Origin: Fragum whitleyi
Taxonomy: Eukaryota; Mollusca; Bivalvia; Cardiida; Cardiidae
DNA: 64,000 nucleotides
Assembly: GCA_948146395.1 (NCBI GenBank)
Contig: OX411543.1
Coordinates: 46,848,517-46,912,516, forward strand
Direction: 5' to 3'
This document shows, one piece after another, positions 12,301 through 27,300 of the stretch. Made by a program: the position numbers and the translations under genes. The notes below the pieces were generated by a model that searched no databases, was not told the origin of the DNA, and saw only the letters and a list, made by a program, of their open reading frames with translations. Each line of letters begins with the position of its first letter. Within the stretch, counting starts at the first letter, position 1.

Positions 12301-15300
12301 AATTTTCAAGGACATTACTCATTATTTCTCATTATTAAGGATCATTACAAATGTTTCACGCTATTACATTGGCTAAGAGAAACACCTACACCTCCACACA
12401 CCCCTATTTCATCATTTTGAACCAATCAAATCAAATCATTTGGAATGACCAATCATTTCAACAATACAATATGGGGGATAAAAGTGAAAGCTAACAACAG
12501 TGCTTCTGGTTAGAAATGTTAGAAACATTTGAAATGATTTGATGTACTCGGAAAATGATTAAGATTACATATCCTTGTATGATTGAACATTTCCTGCATG
12601 TCTTATACTTTAATTTCATCATTTTTCCCTGACATTTTTGGAATCGAATGGTCACCGCATCGATGCCCTTGAGTATTTTCAATGAAAGAAACCTTGTCTT
12701 TATTGGACGTATATATTTTTGTAAAAAAAAATGGTTTGACTACGCCACCTATGAAGTACCTCGAACGTAAGTGAAGATTATTAATTCTTTAATGCTTTTC
12801 GGTGGTTCATCGAGAAATAACGGTAGATTATCACTTGATAAACTCACCGCAAAAGCAGTGAAATTATCAAAAACTTATACCCTGCTTTTGTGCATTTCAT
12901 CCTATCTGACGTCATCTATGCGGGGCGAAAGAAGTGACGTCACAATGAACGTTGCATAGCAATCTCGCGCAAAATGGCTCGCTTTACGAAAATATGTCCT
13001 AAAAATGTCACATTTTGTCTCATTTTTGCTTTAAAGAACAGAATAATCGTTTGTTTTTCGAGTAAGATCGATTAATATTTCATTTCGTGAAAAACAAAAG
13101 CTATATTTTCTCGCGAAAATATAGCTTTTGTTGTTCACTCAATGAAATATAAATCGATCTTACACTTAAACAAACGCTTATCCCTTATTTCTTATGAAAT
13201 TCGGTTTCTGGTAGTACTTTTGTCAAAACGCTTGAAGAAAGACAAAATGCAGTGAAGCGCGTTTTGTAATCAAATTTTTATATGCCACGTATTGATCTAG
13301 ATTTCGTTTTTTTTGTTATACTCAACGTCATCTTGATTCTTGTGACGTCCTATAAACCCACGTGCAAAACGACGCGCTATCATGTCTACGCCCTTATTTT
13401 GCCCGAGGTTTATTCCGCTGAATCCCCGAGGGTTTCCGATTCCCGTCTTTCCACATTAAGGACATTGCTCGTACTTTTCCGTGATCTGGAGCCTAAAAAT
13501 ATCTCCGAAATCACTACGTTTTCCCTCCGTCATGTAGGTAGGGGCGTAAAAGTTGGTAATATGGTGAATTTGATTTGTGCAGTAACTTTGGATCATTGTC
13601 TTTTGGTAATTGGGCTTCTACTGGTGGTACTTTAGTCAACATGCTTGAAGAAAAAATACATTTCTTTCATACTCTCCGATCGTATTTAGAGATCTTTTGG
13701 AAACCGCGTTTTGTTATAAAATAATGATATGCCGAATTTAATCTTTAAATGATTTCATTTTATTCAACGCCAACGGGAACGTTGATCTTTTGACCCACGC
13801 GAGAGACGACGCGCTTTCATTGCTGCGGCCTTATTAATTCCATAATCTTTTCCGTAGAATCGCAGAAGTTCCCGATTGGAGTCGGAAGTGTAGTTATTCC
13901 TTATCGAGAACCCTTCGTCACTGTTCGGATAAGACCTACGGAATAAAACGCATTTCCATACTAAGAGTCAATGCCACAGTTGAAGGTCCAATATTTTCGT
14001 CTAAAATCTGAACAGTATATATACTGAGTTCCATAAGAAAGTGTCCACTTTCACTTTTTGCATTTCTCTTGATTTTTACAAAGTTGGGGGAAAATTATGA
14101 AGTAAATTTTATACCATACTTTAGTCAAGACCTTTTGAAATTAAAAGTCAAATCAGATTCGGATAAAGTATCACATGCTGAATACGCGCAGGCAGAACTA
14201 AAATTGATGAGATTTGACCTCCTTACAACTTTTTCTTTGGTAAGAGCTATGTGCTGTTGTTGCCCTATAGAGTTTTAGAAGCCATTCCAAGCCATTTCCA
14301 AACAAAAGATTTAATTCTAATACAGACGTTACATGTACGTCAACGTTAGATATTGCTACGTTGTTAGACTAGTACCTTGTAGTTGAATGGTGCTATGGCC
14401 TTCTATGACATCTCTATTTGCTTATTAAAGGCCTAACAAAAATGACCTCGACTTCTATTCGAAATTGAATGCTCTATCAATTTTAGTGACATTCTAAATC
14501 TGACAAGGTTCGATTTAATTCAACGACGTTTATTGGTAGTCAGACTACGCTGTAGCACCATGCAAAATTTATTGAAGATGTGATTTTATGTTTAGAAAAG
14601 CCACAAATATTGACCTGATGGTATTTTAAGATCAATTATTCGTCTAACGCGTTTTGCACGCGCAAAACATGCAAAATCACATGTCTCAAATTAGCAGAAA
14701 ATTTTGGCTCATCGTATGAGTTTTGTTTTCAAATATTGTTTGCACATACTTTTGGTGATAGTCATACGACATTTCGTAACGATAGATTGCGTAATTTCAG
14801 AGATATTCAAAATTCAAAAGTGCACACTTTCTTTTGGAACTAAGTATACATAACGTTTTTACCCGACATCTAGGACAAGACAGAACTTTCTTCATTGCGC
14901 ATTAGTGAATGTGGATAAAACGCAAATAATATAATACAAGTGTCTATCTGTCTAGAATTGAAATGTTGTTAAAATTCCTCCTACACTTTCTATTTTTACT
15001 CTCATGCATCTTTGTACAATAGCGGTTTACGAGTGACTGAACAGACAATAATATACGTGTTTTCCTGATATCGCCTTCATTCACGAATGTACAGAGTCCG
15101 AATTGGGTTTGATATGCGACCGAATTATGCAGATATTTTTCAATTAATTAGACGCTAAATAATTCGATTAACTATTATGCTAAATGGGGTCATACGTCGA
15201 ACACAACTTTCACTCTCTATGGATATAGCTTTTCGAATGTTTTATCTAGTTTGCAGATAATAGATGTCTTTAAAAACTCAATTAATTACTCAATTTGTTG

Positions 15301-18300
15301 AGGAAAGGAAACCTATGATATCAATAGAAGAAAAAAGAGCAAAAATCGGACAGCAAGATGGACAAATTGACAAAAGAGAGTATATAATTTTCAGATCGCA
15401 TTTATCTTTTTTTTCACATATTTCTTTAGAAGAAACTTTTCTTTGTATGTTTTAAATTGCATTTGACTGTCTTGAATTAGAACAGCCTATTCTTAAAAGT
15501 TATCAGGGTTAGAATCAATCGAGGATTTGGTGTAAGCTCCATTATTTATCTTTAGAACGTGATCGGAATAAAACATGACAATCTAAGCAAGACTATTGAC
15601 AAACCAATTTGTAAAATCAAATATCAGCCTTGTAGATTCTTTATTTGGTGGCCGTTTAATTTCTGTCTAAATGTAAGAAATATAGCATGCTTCGTTCACC
15701 AGATCATTCATCTTTTATGATACTTTAACTACAATTCATTATTAAAATGCAGAAAAAGATCACATCACCACAAATTACATTTATAAGATATGCATATATC
15801 GGAGTCAATGAAATAGTAAAAGAACTATATGCAATACATGTATTTTGCCTACGGTGTCTTCAAATATGTTTAATTTGGTAAACGGACAGGAATAAAGTCT
15901 ACGGATAAAAAGTTTGACTTCATAAATATCTTAATTGTTATAAAAGCCATTTTTAGCTAATCTGAGCACGAACGGCTCATGGTAAACTATTGTGATATAC
16001 GTGTGTCCTGCGTCCAGTGTCGGTCGTCCGTCCGGTGTCAAAAATTTGTGTGCTCTCTGGAGGTCACAATTTTAACCAATGTCTCGAAACTTGGGCAGAA
16101 TATTTGTATCTATCATTTTTGGACGAGTTCGTAATATGGTCAGAATTTTTTTCTCTGCAAAAGCTCGATAATAGATTTGTAGAGTTCAAATTTGTGGTCA
16201 AATGCGGTGGTCAGGGGTCAAAACTTCAGAAATACCTTGTGTGCACCCACGAGGCCACATTCTTTGCTCAAATGTCTTTAAATTAAGTCAAAATGATTGT
16301 TTCCATAAAAACTGGGTAGATCTCTAAATTAGGCCATTGGGGTAAACAACGATGTCAAGAGGTCAAATCTAGGAAAAACTATGTGTGCACTCTGGTGGCC
16401 ACAATTTTGCCAAAATGTCTTGTAAGATTTTTAGGATAAATATCTAAATGTAATCTCGATCGTGTTCGAAATTTGACCAAGTGGGTTAAAAATGCGACTA
16501 AGGGGTGGAATCTTAGAAAAAAAGTTGTTGCCCTCTAGCGGCCTAAATGCCTTGAAACTTGGTCTGAGTGTTTATCTACATTTTGTCTTGGTCGAATTTC
16601 AATTTGGGTCAAATGGCGTCAAAAGCTAGGTCAATCGGTCAAATTTTATATATACCATGTGTACACTCTAGAGGCGACATTTTGAGCTCATATGTCTAGA
16701 AACTTCGTCAGAATGATTGTCTACATGGACGAGTTGGACGAGTTCATAATTCGGTCAAATTCGGTCAAAAACAAGATCATTGGGTGAAACTTGGACTTGT
16801 TCTCTAGAGGTCACAATTTTTTTTCTTAAATCTTAAATATCTTGAAACGTAATCATAATGCTTTTCTTTTTTATATTTTGTTTTGTTTCAAATAAGGTGA
16901 TGTCAGTCATGGATTTCAAATTAGTACCTTTAGCATTTTACCACGCTTTTTTTTATATATATCTCAGGCGAGCGCTTTGGGGCCAATTGCCTCTTCATTA
17001 ATTAAACAATTTCAATACTGATACATTTAAAAAAAAATCCACTGGGATAGATACTGTCTAGAATTTTATATGATTTTTAGGTCCTTAAATGATTCCCTAC
17101 CCTAGATAAATCAAGTTGCAATAAACCAATCTAACGTGTTTTATTATTATTTTTTTCGACGATCGATTTATACTTAGGCCAGAGGTCAAGGCTTTTATCA
17201 ATCTACCCCAGATTGAAAGATTTAGACGTTATTTTCGTTATTTGATATCAAATAAAGAAGATTTTGTAATTTTGTTTCTATTTAGAAAACCGGACAAGAC
17301 TTTTATCCATGAATATTTTTTTTCTATAGAACAGTAGTACTTCACGGACCGATCACACACCCCTTAATCCATGTCAGCCAATAAAATTATAGAAATACTT
17401 TAACGATTTCTACAAAGTTTGAAACCGTTTTAAACCATTTTCTAAAAACGCTTATTTGAAAGAATGAAGACTCGCAATTCTGTTTAGATATTCATTTTAG
17501 TGTATTAACATAAAAGATAATATTAATAAGTTGTTATATATAACAACTTATTAATGTTATCTTTTTTTTCATAAATTTATTTGAATTTAAAATTTGAGAA
17601 ATTCACAGTTGAGCCGAAGAAAAATTTTTATAACCTCGGGTCCTGAGCGTTCCAAATTTGGGTTTCAACGCACGAAACTGGTGTTTTTGTAAGAAAAATA
17701 ATCTGTTACTCGATTTTAATCGGGACAAAGTCAGCTTTACCTCGTCTAGAACAGAAAAGTTATCAAGTTCGTCAATGCTTGCTTATAGATGTACAAGTTT
17801 AAGCGAGTGATCGGGTATATAGAAAATTGACTTTTGATCACTCACTTAAACTTGTACATCTATAGTAACCTTTCAATTTTAGAATAAGTTAAGATCACCT
17901 TGTCTCAAACAAAATCTCATGACAGATCCTTTATTTATCTTATAACTATACAAATATCTGTGTGAAAACAACCCATGTGATATTTTTTATGATATCACAT
18001 AGTTATTTTTAGAACAATGATATCATGCAGTTATTTTTAAAAACTTGCATTACAGTTAGCAACACCGACGAAAACAAAAGAAATAGAGGTTATAAGACAA
18101 ATATAACAGATACTTAGTGTACTGTATGAAAAAATATCTAACTTGGTTGTGAGAACTGATAATTGTCTCGGCAAAGCCTCGACAATGATCAATTCTCCCA
18201 ACCTCGTTAGATATTTTTTTTTCATACAAAACACTATGTATGTATTATATATACTCAGAACATAAAGTTAAGCGCCATTAAGTTTTAAGTTAATAAAATT

Positions 18301-21300
18301 TCTATCGAAAACTTTAATAACGTTAGAACAACCTTGTAGCTATTGATTAAAAACGTTTCGGATGCACGTGCATATTCAGCAAGTCTAGTGCAATGACCGT
18401 AAAGCCAGGGCTCGTACAAAGTGGAAAAGCAGCTTTCTGTCAGAGATACTAACGTCGTGTAGCGCGTGGAATTGTTTACATTTCGATTTGAAACTCATTC
18501 ATGGCAAGACGTAGATTGTCTACAAATGAAAGATGGCGAATAATTGGAATGCGAGATTCTCGAATGTCTTGTAGAGCCATTGAAAGGCAGCTGGGGTATC
18601 ACCACAGTGTCATAACACGTTTGGTACAAAAACACGCACAGACAAACGACGTTAAGGACCGTGTCAGATCTGGACGCCCTAGAGAAACGTCTATTCGAGA
18701 GGATAGAGCACTTTTGCGTCACGTCAGACGTCTGCCCTTCACCAGTGCGCCTGTACTAAGGGACAACTGGAATACACCCAGACGGGTCTCTATTTCAACG
18801 GTGCGAAATCGACTTCGGATGGCTGGGTATTAGGCACGAAGACCCCTCAAACGTCCAAAGTTACAACAAAGACACATCAATGAACGTCTTATATGGTGTA
18901 GAGCGAGGGCACGTTGGAACTTGGCATCATGGCGTCGGATCCAGTGGTCAGATGAGTGCAGGATGTTGTTGCATATCACCGATGGCCGAATTCGTGTTTG
19001 AAGACAACCTAACACCCGATTTGCACCAAAGTACGTCCAACCAACCTATCAGGGTGGCGGTGGCTCCATTATGATATGGGGTTGTGTCTCCTACGGCTGT
19101 AAACTGGACCTAGTAACAGTTCCAGGACCATTGACTGGCGATAAATATCGCGATAACATCCCTTTTCCTGTGGTAATTCCACATTTTGACAATTACCCTC
19201 TTCGAACAAGACCAATGTACATGGATGATAACGCCAGACCCCACAGAGCAAGAGTCGTGGCGGACGTTATGCAACGTGAAGCCATCACCACAATTCCATG
19301 GCCGGCTTGCAGTCCCGATCTTAACCCCATCGAACACCTGTAGGACATTTTAGGGCACCGTATACATCGGAGAGAGCCTCCTGTACAAATGTGGTTGAGT
19401 TAGAAGCAGCACTGCACCAGGAGTGGCAGCAAATCCCTCAACACATCATCCAGAGGCTGATTCGTGGCATGCCGAGGAAGGTGCGCGCAGCGATCAATGC
19501 TCACGGATCTTACACACGCTACTGACTAAGATGTGACTGGAATTAATCGCATTTGTGTTATCTGACTTCTAAAACCAAGTTTCGTGTCATAGACAACACC
19601 GTAAGTCGGCTTTGACAATAGTTTTTCATGTTTTAAAAAAAGTGAAAATACGTCATTTACATTTTAAGGTACAAAGTCAATAAAATTTATCACCACCCAT
19701 GTATTGTTGTGAAATTGTTAAGTCAAAATACAATTTTCAACATTGGAACTCAATATTTACATCTCTGTTATTTTGAATTAATGCAGGCTCCCTGCCTTTA
19801 AAAATCTTCTGTCTAAAAACTCGTGGCGCTTAACTTCTTGTTCTTAGTATCTCAATTAGTACAAATGAATAAGTTGTAGCACTTGAACTATACTAAAACA
19901 ATGATAACCAATAAACGGATAAACTAATAATAGATATCCCCCCCCCCCCCCCCCACCATCAAAATCCTTAAATGCATTCTTTGTTGTTAAATCTCGTTTT
20001 TGAATGAATGTGGTTCATTTTGCAAACGATAAATTTTCTAGTACACCTCTAAGCGCGTTGTTGGATAATTGAATTTCTAAAACTTCCTGAAAATTAAAAA
20101 GGGCGGATTTCAATCAATTTTGTCCAGATTAATTTTAGATACGGATGATTAAATAACATTCGATTCAAAGCCATCGCGTAACTAACAGTATGCTTTTCTT
20201 TCCGACAGAGAATTATTTTGTTCTTACAACAATCATACCAGCAAGAAACAATGTTTGAATACTTGCTCTTTTAAAAAGGGCCCTAAAGTCAAAACATAGT
20301 GAAATTGACATTCAATATCACTTACCCAGCGTTCTGGTCATTCATTCTAAATATTCACTCAAACTACTCAAAATTCTTTATAGCAATTCGAAATTGTTCA
20401 TAACGATCCGCATTTCATTCAAACCGATTAAATAATATCACTATTCCATTGATGTGGCTTTCAAAGCGTCTGACTAGCTCGAAAGATATACTATTAGAAA
20501 AAAACAAAAACATACCGTTGATTCTTTTAAAGGGGGGTAATAAATGATCGCTTATTTCGTCCAATAGGACGAAATTATCGATAATGTATTACCTCGCCTT
20601 AACTTCCTTCAAAGTTCGCTCCTCTCACTCATTCATTTTCATTCAAAATCGTTCACATTATTAATCTAACGATTTTGTTTCACTGTAATATGCCAATCTA
20701 TAAATCCTACAAAATCTATAATCTCTATATAGATTTTTCGTATTGCAAATTAAAATGAATTCGGACCTGTCTTAGATTTTGATTAATTTATTTTAGACCA
20801 ATAAACATATCTCAAGTGATTCGTTTATACCCGAAGAATAATGGTGACCTACGTCACTTCAACCATTTTTCAAGTAATTTCATGGGTTGTATACTTTAAC
20901 GTCGTATCTACAACTTATGTAATGTGTGTAACTTTACGACGTTTTAGTAAACCCATCAACGATTGGTTGGGTTTTTGTAATTATAAAAAAGTTAAGATCA
21001 TTGAAAACAGTTGTTGGTAAACGATCAAATTAGGTTAATATAATGCCATTCCTTGGCTAATTTCGCCTGTTTATTTTCCGTGAGTAAAATCGGAAAACCA
21101 CCGATGATCGACGATTTCTGCTAATTTGCATCAATTTTTTTAAGTGTTTATTGTGGGCGTAGAGGTTAGGACACCCGCTTCTGATACAAGAGGACGCTAG
21201 TTCAAACCGAGTAAAGGGAAAGTGTATTTTTCCGACTAAAGTTTTCTGTCTTACAAACACATATGTTTTTTTTCAGACTAAGGGTTCATTGGGGTTTATC

Positions 21301-24300
21301 AACTTTCTTGTAATTCTGAAGGCATACTTATTTTGTTAAATATTGAGTTACTTGTTTCAAAAATAATAATAAAAAAAAATGCTTAGGACAGTTCTTCTGA
21401 TACCAGATGCCTTTGTGAAAACTTTGGAAACGGGTTTTTATTCCTTTTGGAACGGGCTCGAAACTAGGCTTAATAGAAAAGTGTTGCTATTTTCTGAAAA
21501 TTAGGAAACACCTTTTTCTAGTGATTTAAGACAAATAAGTACAGTGTATTATTTACTTTTATAGAAAGATGAACGAATCTTTGCATCTTAGATGTCGCAA
21601 TATGAATCAGCGGCAGGTGATTGTTTATTAACCCAACAAATAGAATATCTTTTATGAACTTATTTAGGGCGAAAAGGAAACTATAGAAAAAAAAAATCAA
21701 AGAAACAAATCACAAGCGTATCGGAGTCTTGAACTCGTAGATGTGTGATTGAGAGCGGTACACCTTAACTACTTGCTCTCAGTAGATGGTTGAACTGTGT
21801 TTTTATAAATATTTTACGAACGGTTTATGTAATTGGAACTCGGAGATCTTCCAAAGGGATACGGAATGTGCACAAAGAGTCAGGCGAAATAAGCCAAATA
21901 ATTACTTTTGATCGTGTTAGATTTAGGGGTAATATATGGATGCGTAAAAAGTAATAGATTTTGTTAATTGACGTACATTTGGCTGGTGTACACATACCTA
22001 TCACCATAAAACAGGCGTGAGAGGCACAGTTTATCAACCTGCATTTGTTATATGGCTTTATTTTCTCGTGGAAAAAATTATTACCAACAAACCAGTGCGC
22101 GTTTAAAATAAATCTGGCTATACGCTGATGATCTAGTTTGGCGTTTAATATTGAGTATTTGTGTTTGAACGTAATAATCAGACAAATGTTGAATAACAAC
22201 TACAACATAAAATCCTACAATCTCATTACAACTCGAAACCAATACACCAACTGATGACGTCACGAGTTTTTAAGTGATGATAAGCCCCCCCCCCCCCCCC
22301 TTTCTCTTCCGCTTCCCTTTATGAGCTAGGTTTGTCTATTCCATTTGAATTTTCTACACATTTTATGTCTTGATTCGATCTTAGAGAGGATACCAAAGGA
22401 TCAATTTTCAATCGTATTTAACGACAAATGTGAGGCCAAAAAATTACGTCAAATATCAGGAATGAGCCTACTTGCTGTCGGCTGTATACATAATTTTCAT
22501 GTTAATTGGCTTAAACACGATAGGTCTATTGCAAATGTTCCTTAGAAATGACAAGACGTGCCGTAATTCACATATCTCACAGCCATTTAACACCAGGTAT
22601 GCTCTTCGAAATCCTATCAGTGGCACCTGCCTTGCCAGACGCCGTGCCAAGTTTACCGGGATTTAGTGTATGATAGTTGTATGATTTGTTTTAGGGAGCA
22701 TGTGCAAGCACAGTCTCAATGAATGTAATAGACCGTGGAAAACAGACATATCATTAATTTATAGTTTTGACAGATTATTTATACGAGTATTTTTTATTTA
22801 TTTGAACCGTTAGAAAAAAGTAAACGACATTAATATGACTTCAATATTCAACAGGATTTCGTTTTTATAAATCATTATCATCAACGTTATTATTACCATT
22901 CCATATAATTATTGAATATATTCATCAACAGCTCATAAAAAGAGCTTAAACAAACAAACTCTTGATAGATGTATGAAACAAAATTGTATACATCTTTCAA
23001 GGGTTTGTTTATCTCAGCTCTCTTTTTGAGTTTCTCCAAAGTCAGTTCTCTTAAACCCTCAAACTAATAAAAGAACTAAATCTACTCTTATGTAATATCG
23101 ATTGAGATGTAATTTGAGCTATGCTTATTTCTTTTTTGAATGACTGTTTCATGAATAGGACATATCAATCATATAAAATTGAGTCTTACGATAGCTACAA
23201 TGAATGTTAATGGGTAGGGTTATTGTGTAATTGAGTGGTGACTTAATCGATATGACAATTCTTGAGTAGTTGATTGTACGGTTTCAGTTACCCTACATGC
23301 AACAGCCCTACGATCAGGATGAAAAAAGTTCGCGTGCAAAGCGGAGGGGGGAAATTGCAAAATTGTTTGCTCCGTTTTGTCATCGTAAACGCAGGCCTGA
23401 CATCGGAACTCACATTTTGGTCACCTAAGAAGATAGTGAGATGTATAGAACCATTGCTAGTCAGTTTTTGCACATCAGAACTTGATTTACTTTGTACGAA
23501 AATAGTTTATCTGTCCCACTGAAGTAGAACTCATAGCGAAGTATTGTTCAAAGGCGTTTATCGCATGTGTCACAAAAAGGTTTTGCCCGCGTACGACTTC
23601 AGATGGAAGACGGCATTGTTTTAAAAATGTAGGTTATATGAAAAGAGCTGAAAAACATTCAATCAGAAATCCACACAATTATAAACAAAGGAAATAATTT
23701 TATACACAGAATAGAATAAAAGTGTCAAAAAAGAGGAAAAGTAAAATGCTTGCTAAACGTATTTCGTCGTACAGCAGCTTGCGTGATTTAACAGACGTAG
23801 TTTGATACTAATGTATTTAATTCATGTTTCCTAAGATCTACCGCGGTGAGACAAATATAATCGAAAAATGCCACATATTTTTCATAATAATGCGTTTCTT
23901 GTAGACAATTTTGGCATCGCTGTGTTTCTATTTTTCATATGAAATGAGGTATAAAATCTAAATTTCACACGAAAATTAGAATCCAGATCATGAGATATAT
24001 CAAAAACTCAAGTTTATGTGTCTGCGCAAGAAATGTCTTCAAGAAAAGAACATTTTATCTACTAAGTTGAATACTAAAAATTAGCTTGTCTATCGAAAAA
24101 TCAGATCAAATGTTCTATATTATATTTTCTTATGACTAAGTCAAAAAGATATGTTTTACGGAAATGCTACGGGGCTTGATATTTATTGGTGAGAATGGCG
24201 TCATGTTTCAAGCGGCGACGTCCAAAACAAATATTCAACATGGCAGCACAATAAGAATTTAAAAGTGTAGTTGTGACATGTACACGTGTTATCTCTTGTA

Positions 24301-27300
24301 AAAAGGCATTAGTCCAAATATCGAAACAGTGTAAATTATATAAAAAAGTATTTTCTAGTCATCCACTGTGTTGTTTGTTTATAAACGCTGATTTAGTGTG
24401 ATATCAACGGCGATATTTTTTCATTTTTAATTTGGAAATTACATTACCATGACGTCGTAAGAATGACGATTTGACGCGCTTTTTACAATCTATCCTAGCC
24501 CTATTTAAAGGCATACGCGCGTAAATGATGCACCGCATAGCGGCGATACATTTCAAAATGAAGGAACATAACTCTGTTTGTTTTAAAATTGATAGAAATG
24601 GTTGTGAAACGAAACCGATAATTTCCCGCCAGCTTGACGTCATTATAGTTGATACACGACGTCGGAACGTTGCCCGGCAAAAAGGCGTGCCTTTACAGCT
24701 TTGCGAACATTGATAGCGTTATAGATAGAGAATAGATGGTTGGTGACTTGAGATGGAAAAGTTTATCGGGCAAGGCGTAGGAATTTATCTGGTGAGCCGG
24801 AGGCGAACCGGATAAATTCCGCAGCCGAGCCCGATAAACTTTTCCATCTCAAGTTACCAACCATCTATTCTATTTATCCTGTTACAAGTTTTTAAAGTCT
24901 ATTCGTTATTTATTTACGAAAAATTAATCTGATCCCGATTTACAACTCCGATACTCGGCGAGTCCTCATCATAAAGGTGAATGTGTGGAAGAGGTGGGGT
25001 GATCACTTACGGCTAAAGAACTCGAACATTGAGAGGATTTCAAATGCTGTAGCAAGAAAATATTCAACAAAAGAAAACTTGAGTAATACCTACATACCTT
25101 AATGATTAAGAAGATGTGAACCGGGTGATTTTCGCAATCTCAAACGTCCCTTTTCTCCAAAGTTTTGATGTCATGCAGCTAAAAGCAAATCTCAATTCAA
25201 TGCCTTCCTTGCTATTAATCAGAGGATGGACATAGATTGAGATCAGATGCAAAGCTACTATATTCGAAATCCTCCTCGGTCGAATAATCCTGCGTTAAAT
25301 CCATTCAGATAAATGTTTTTAAATCCTGACAGTTTTTGAGGTGGAATGTAAACACCGAGATAAGCTTCGTCACAATTTTAAAGATTACGTCATCAATCAT
25401 GAATTACGTCATCGATATGGTCGCGATTTGATTTTAAAAATATATGAGAATCGAGTGAAATATTTTTTATCTAGAAAAGATACTCAAATTCAAAAGAGAA
25501 AAATGTAAGAGAGGACTGTTTTCAGACCTTATAGCCGCAAAAAGAAGATCCGGTAGGCCACGTGACCAAGTGACATGATAAAGCTGTCACGTGATCAATT
25601 GACCTGATATCAACAAGTTTATCATACCCCCTTTTATCAGGCAATATTTATAGCTAGTGACAGGATAAAGTATTTTAGAGGTAAATGCTGCTGAAATTAG
25701 ACCTATATGCCGTTTCTTTTCTGAAATATACATCTTATCCATTCATCAATGAGTAAGCGGATACTAGTACTAGTACTGCTTATTGAATTTGAAATAAAAC
25801 CCGTCAAGCCTAGGCAATTTTCATGCCTACACGTATAATTGAAGACCTATTTACTTTTTTTGTTGTTGTCTGGTGGTTTTTGATATTTCATTATTATTAT
25901 TGTTATTAGTCAATTTTTATCATTTGAGACTTGGGTCTATAGGCTAGCCTAGCCAATCTTTTGCTCGACGAGTCGCAAGGTTGTATGCACTATAAGTGCG
26001 ATAAATTTAAAAGAAAACTGTCGAGCAGTTTTGATTATATTAAGGTTAAGCACAAAAAAAATACGCGAAATTCTGGAAAAGATACTTGTTTTTTACTACG
26101 CCCACCCGCGTTATATCTCATCCGTTCATGGACGAAAATTTTAGCAAAGCCTACAAAAATGTATTAAATGAACCCGTAATTTCATTCTTAAATGTTTCAG
26201 AAACTTTTATTTCAAAAGAGTATTTAATGTCAGAGGGATAAAGCGAACTATACATCGATCTACAAAATCACTCGAAAATCAGTGAAAAATTGTATAGAAA
26301 TGCGTTTTTTCAAGGGTCAATTTCTCAAAAACGGATACGGTAACCCCAAATTTTTTTGCATATTTTTGATTAAGCTAACATATATTTAAAATAACCTAAA
26401 AATCTGTCGACAAAATTATTTGCGCGCGTATGCCTTTAAATGCGCAGTGCGATTTAATATAAAACGTTTTTGTTACGAAAATTATACCAAATTGAAGCTT
26501 AATGAATGGTTAAAACGAAAATGCTTTATCAAAACTTTTGTAATCAAGTATTTAGACAAATAAGTTGCTTGAAATTGATATTCACATTTTTTACTGTTCC
26601 AAAAATCTCACTTTTAACAAAATTTTAAAGAATAGGCCCGATGAAAGTTGTTCATTTTTTTATATTATTTTCTACAATTCTAGTTCGATTAACGGGAAAA
26701 GTTTTAAAAGCTTTCACCGTGCAGATTTTTCATAATTCGGATTTAAAGTTTGTCATTTTGACGTTAAAACGATGACTTTGGCGTTTAAATTGCGCCTAAT
26801 ATTTCCTATAATTATTTGGATGCTTTTGCTATCTATTGAAATAAAAAGATAAAAATTCACAGACGTGTTCAAAAGTCTTTGAGGAAAAGGTCCTCAAAAT
26901 TTTTTACGATATCGGCTGTCGTTGCTTTTACAACGGTTGTCAATCGGGCAGTCGGTGATTGATCGGTCTCTGACCAGAGGTCTATCGCTTTCCATCGGAT
27001 ACAACCGGTGATCCGTATGTGTTCACCGATCAAAGATCGGTAATATCGGTGATGAATAGCTGGCAAACCTTTGTTCAGCAGACTGCCGTCGGTTTTTTCA
27101 TTTAATTGATATGAAAACCGATACATTTTAGTTCAGTGTATGATAAAATGAATGTTGAAAGGGCAGTCCAGCAGTTTGGTCTATTGCTGCAACAGCAAGT
27201 TCTCTTAAACCTCGGACATGGCATTCACTTGAGCCCCCGAAGCGGAAATGGTCACCGCCGTAGAAGACAAAGGAGATGGTGGACGAAGCAATGGCTAACG

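Noticed and set aside
13282..13635. 117-codon open frame as a gene
   Set aside because: No recognisable domain or splice context, and it sits in a diverged tandem repeat whose second unit does not keep the frame.
21726..21771. Genuine tRNA gene on the minus strand
   Set aside because: A and B boxes match, but acceptor, D and T stems do not pair; it is better read as a tRNA-derived SINE remnant.
21825..22199. 124-codon minus-strand open frame as a gene
   Set aside because: No conserved motif or recognisable family; composition matches neighbouring A+T-rich non-coding DNA.
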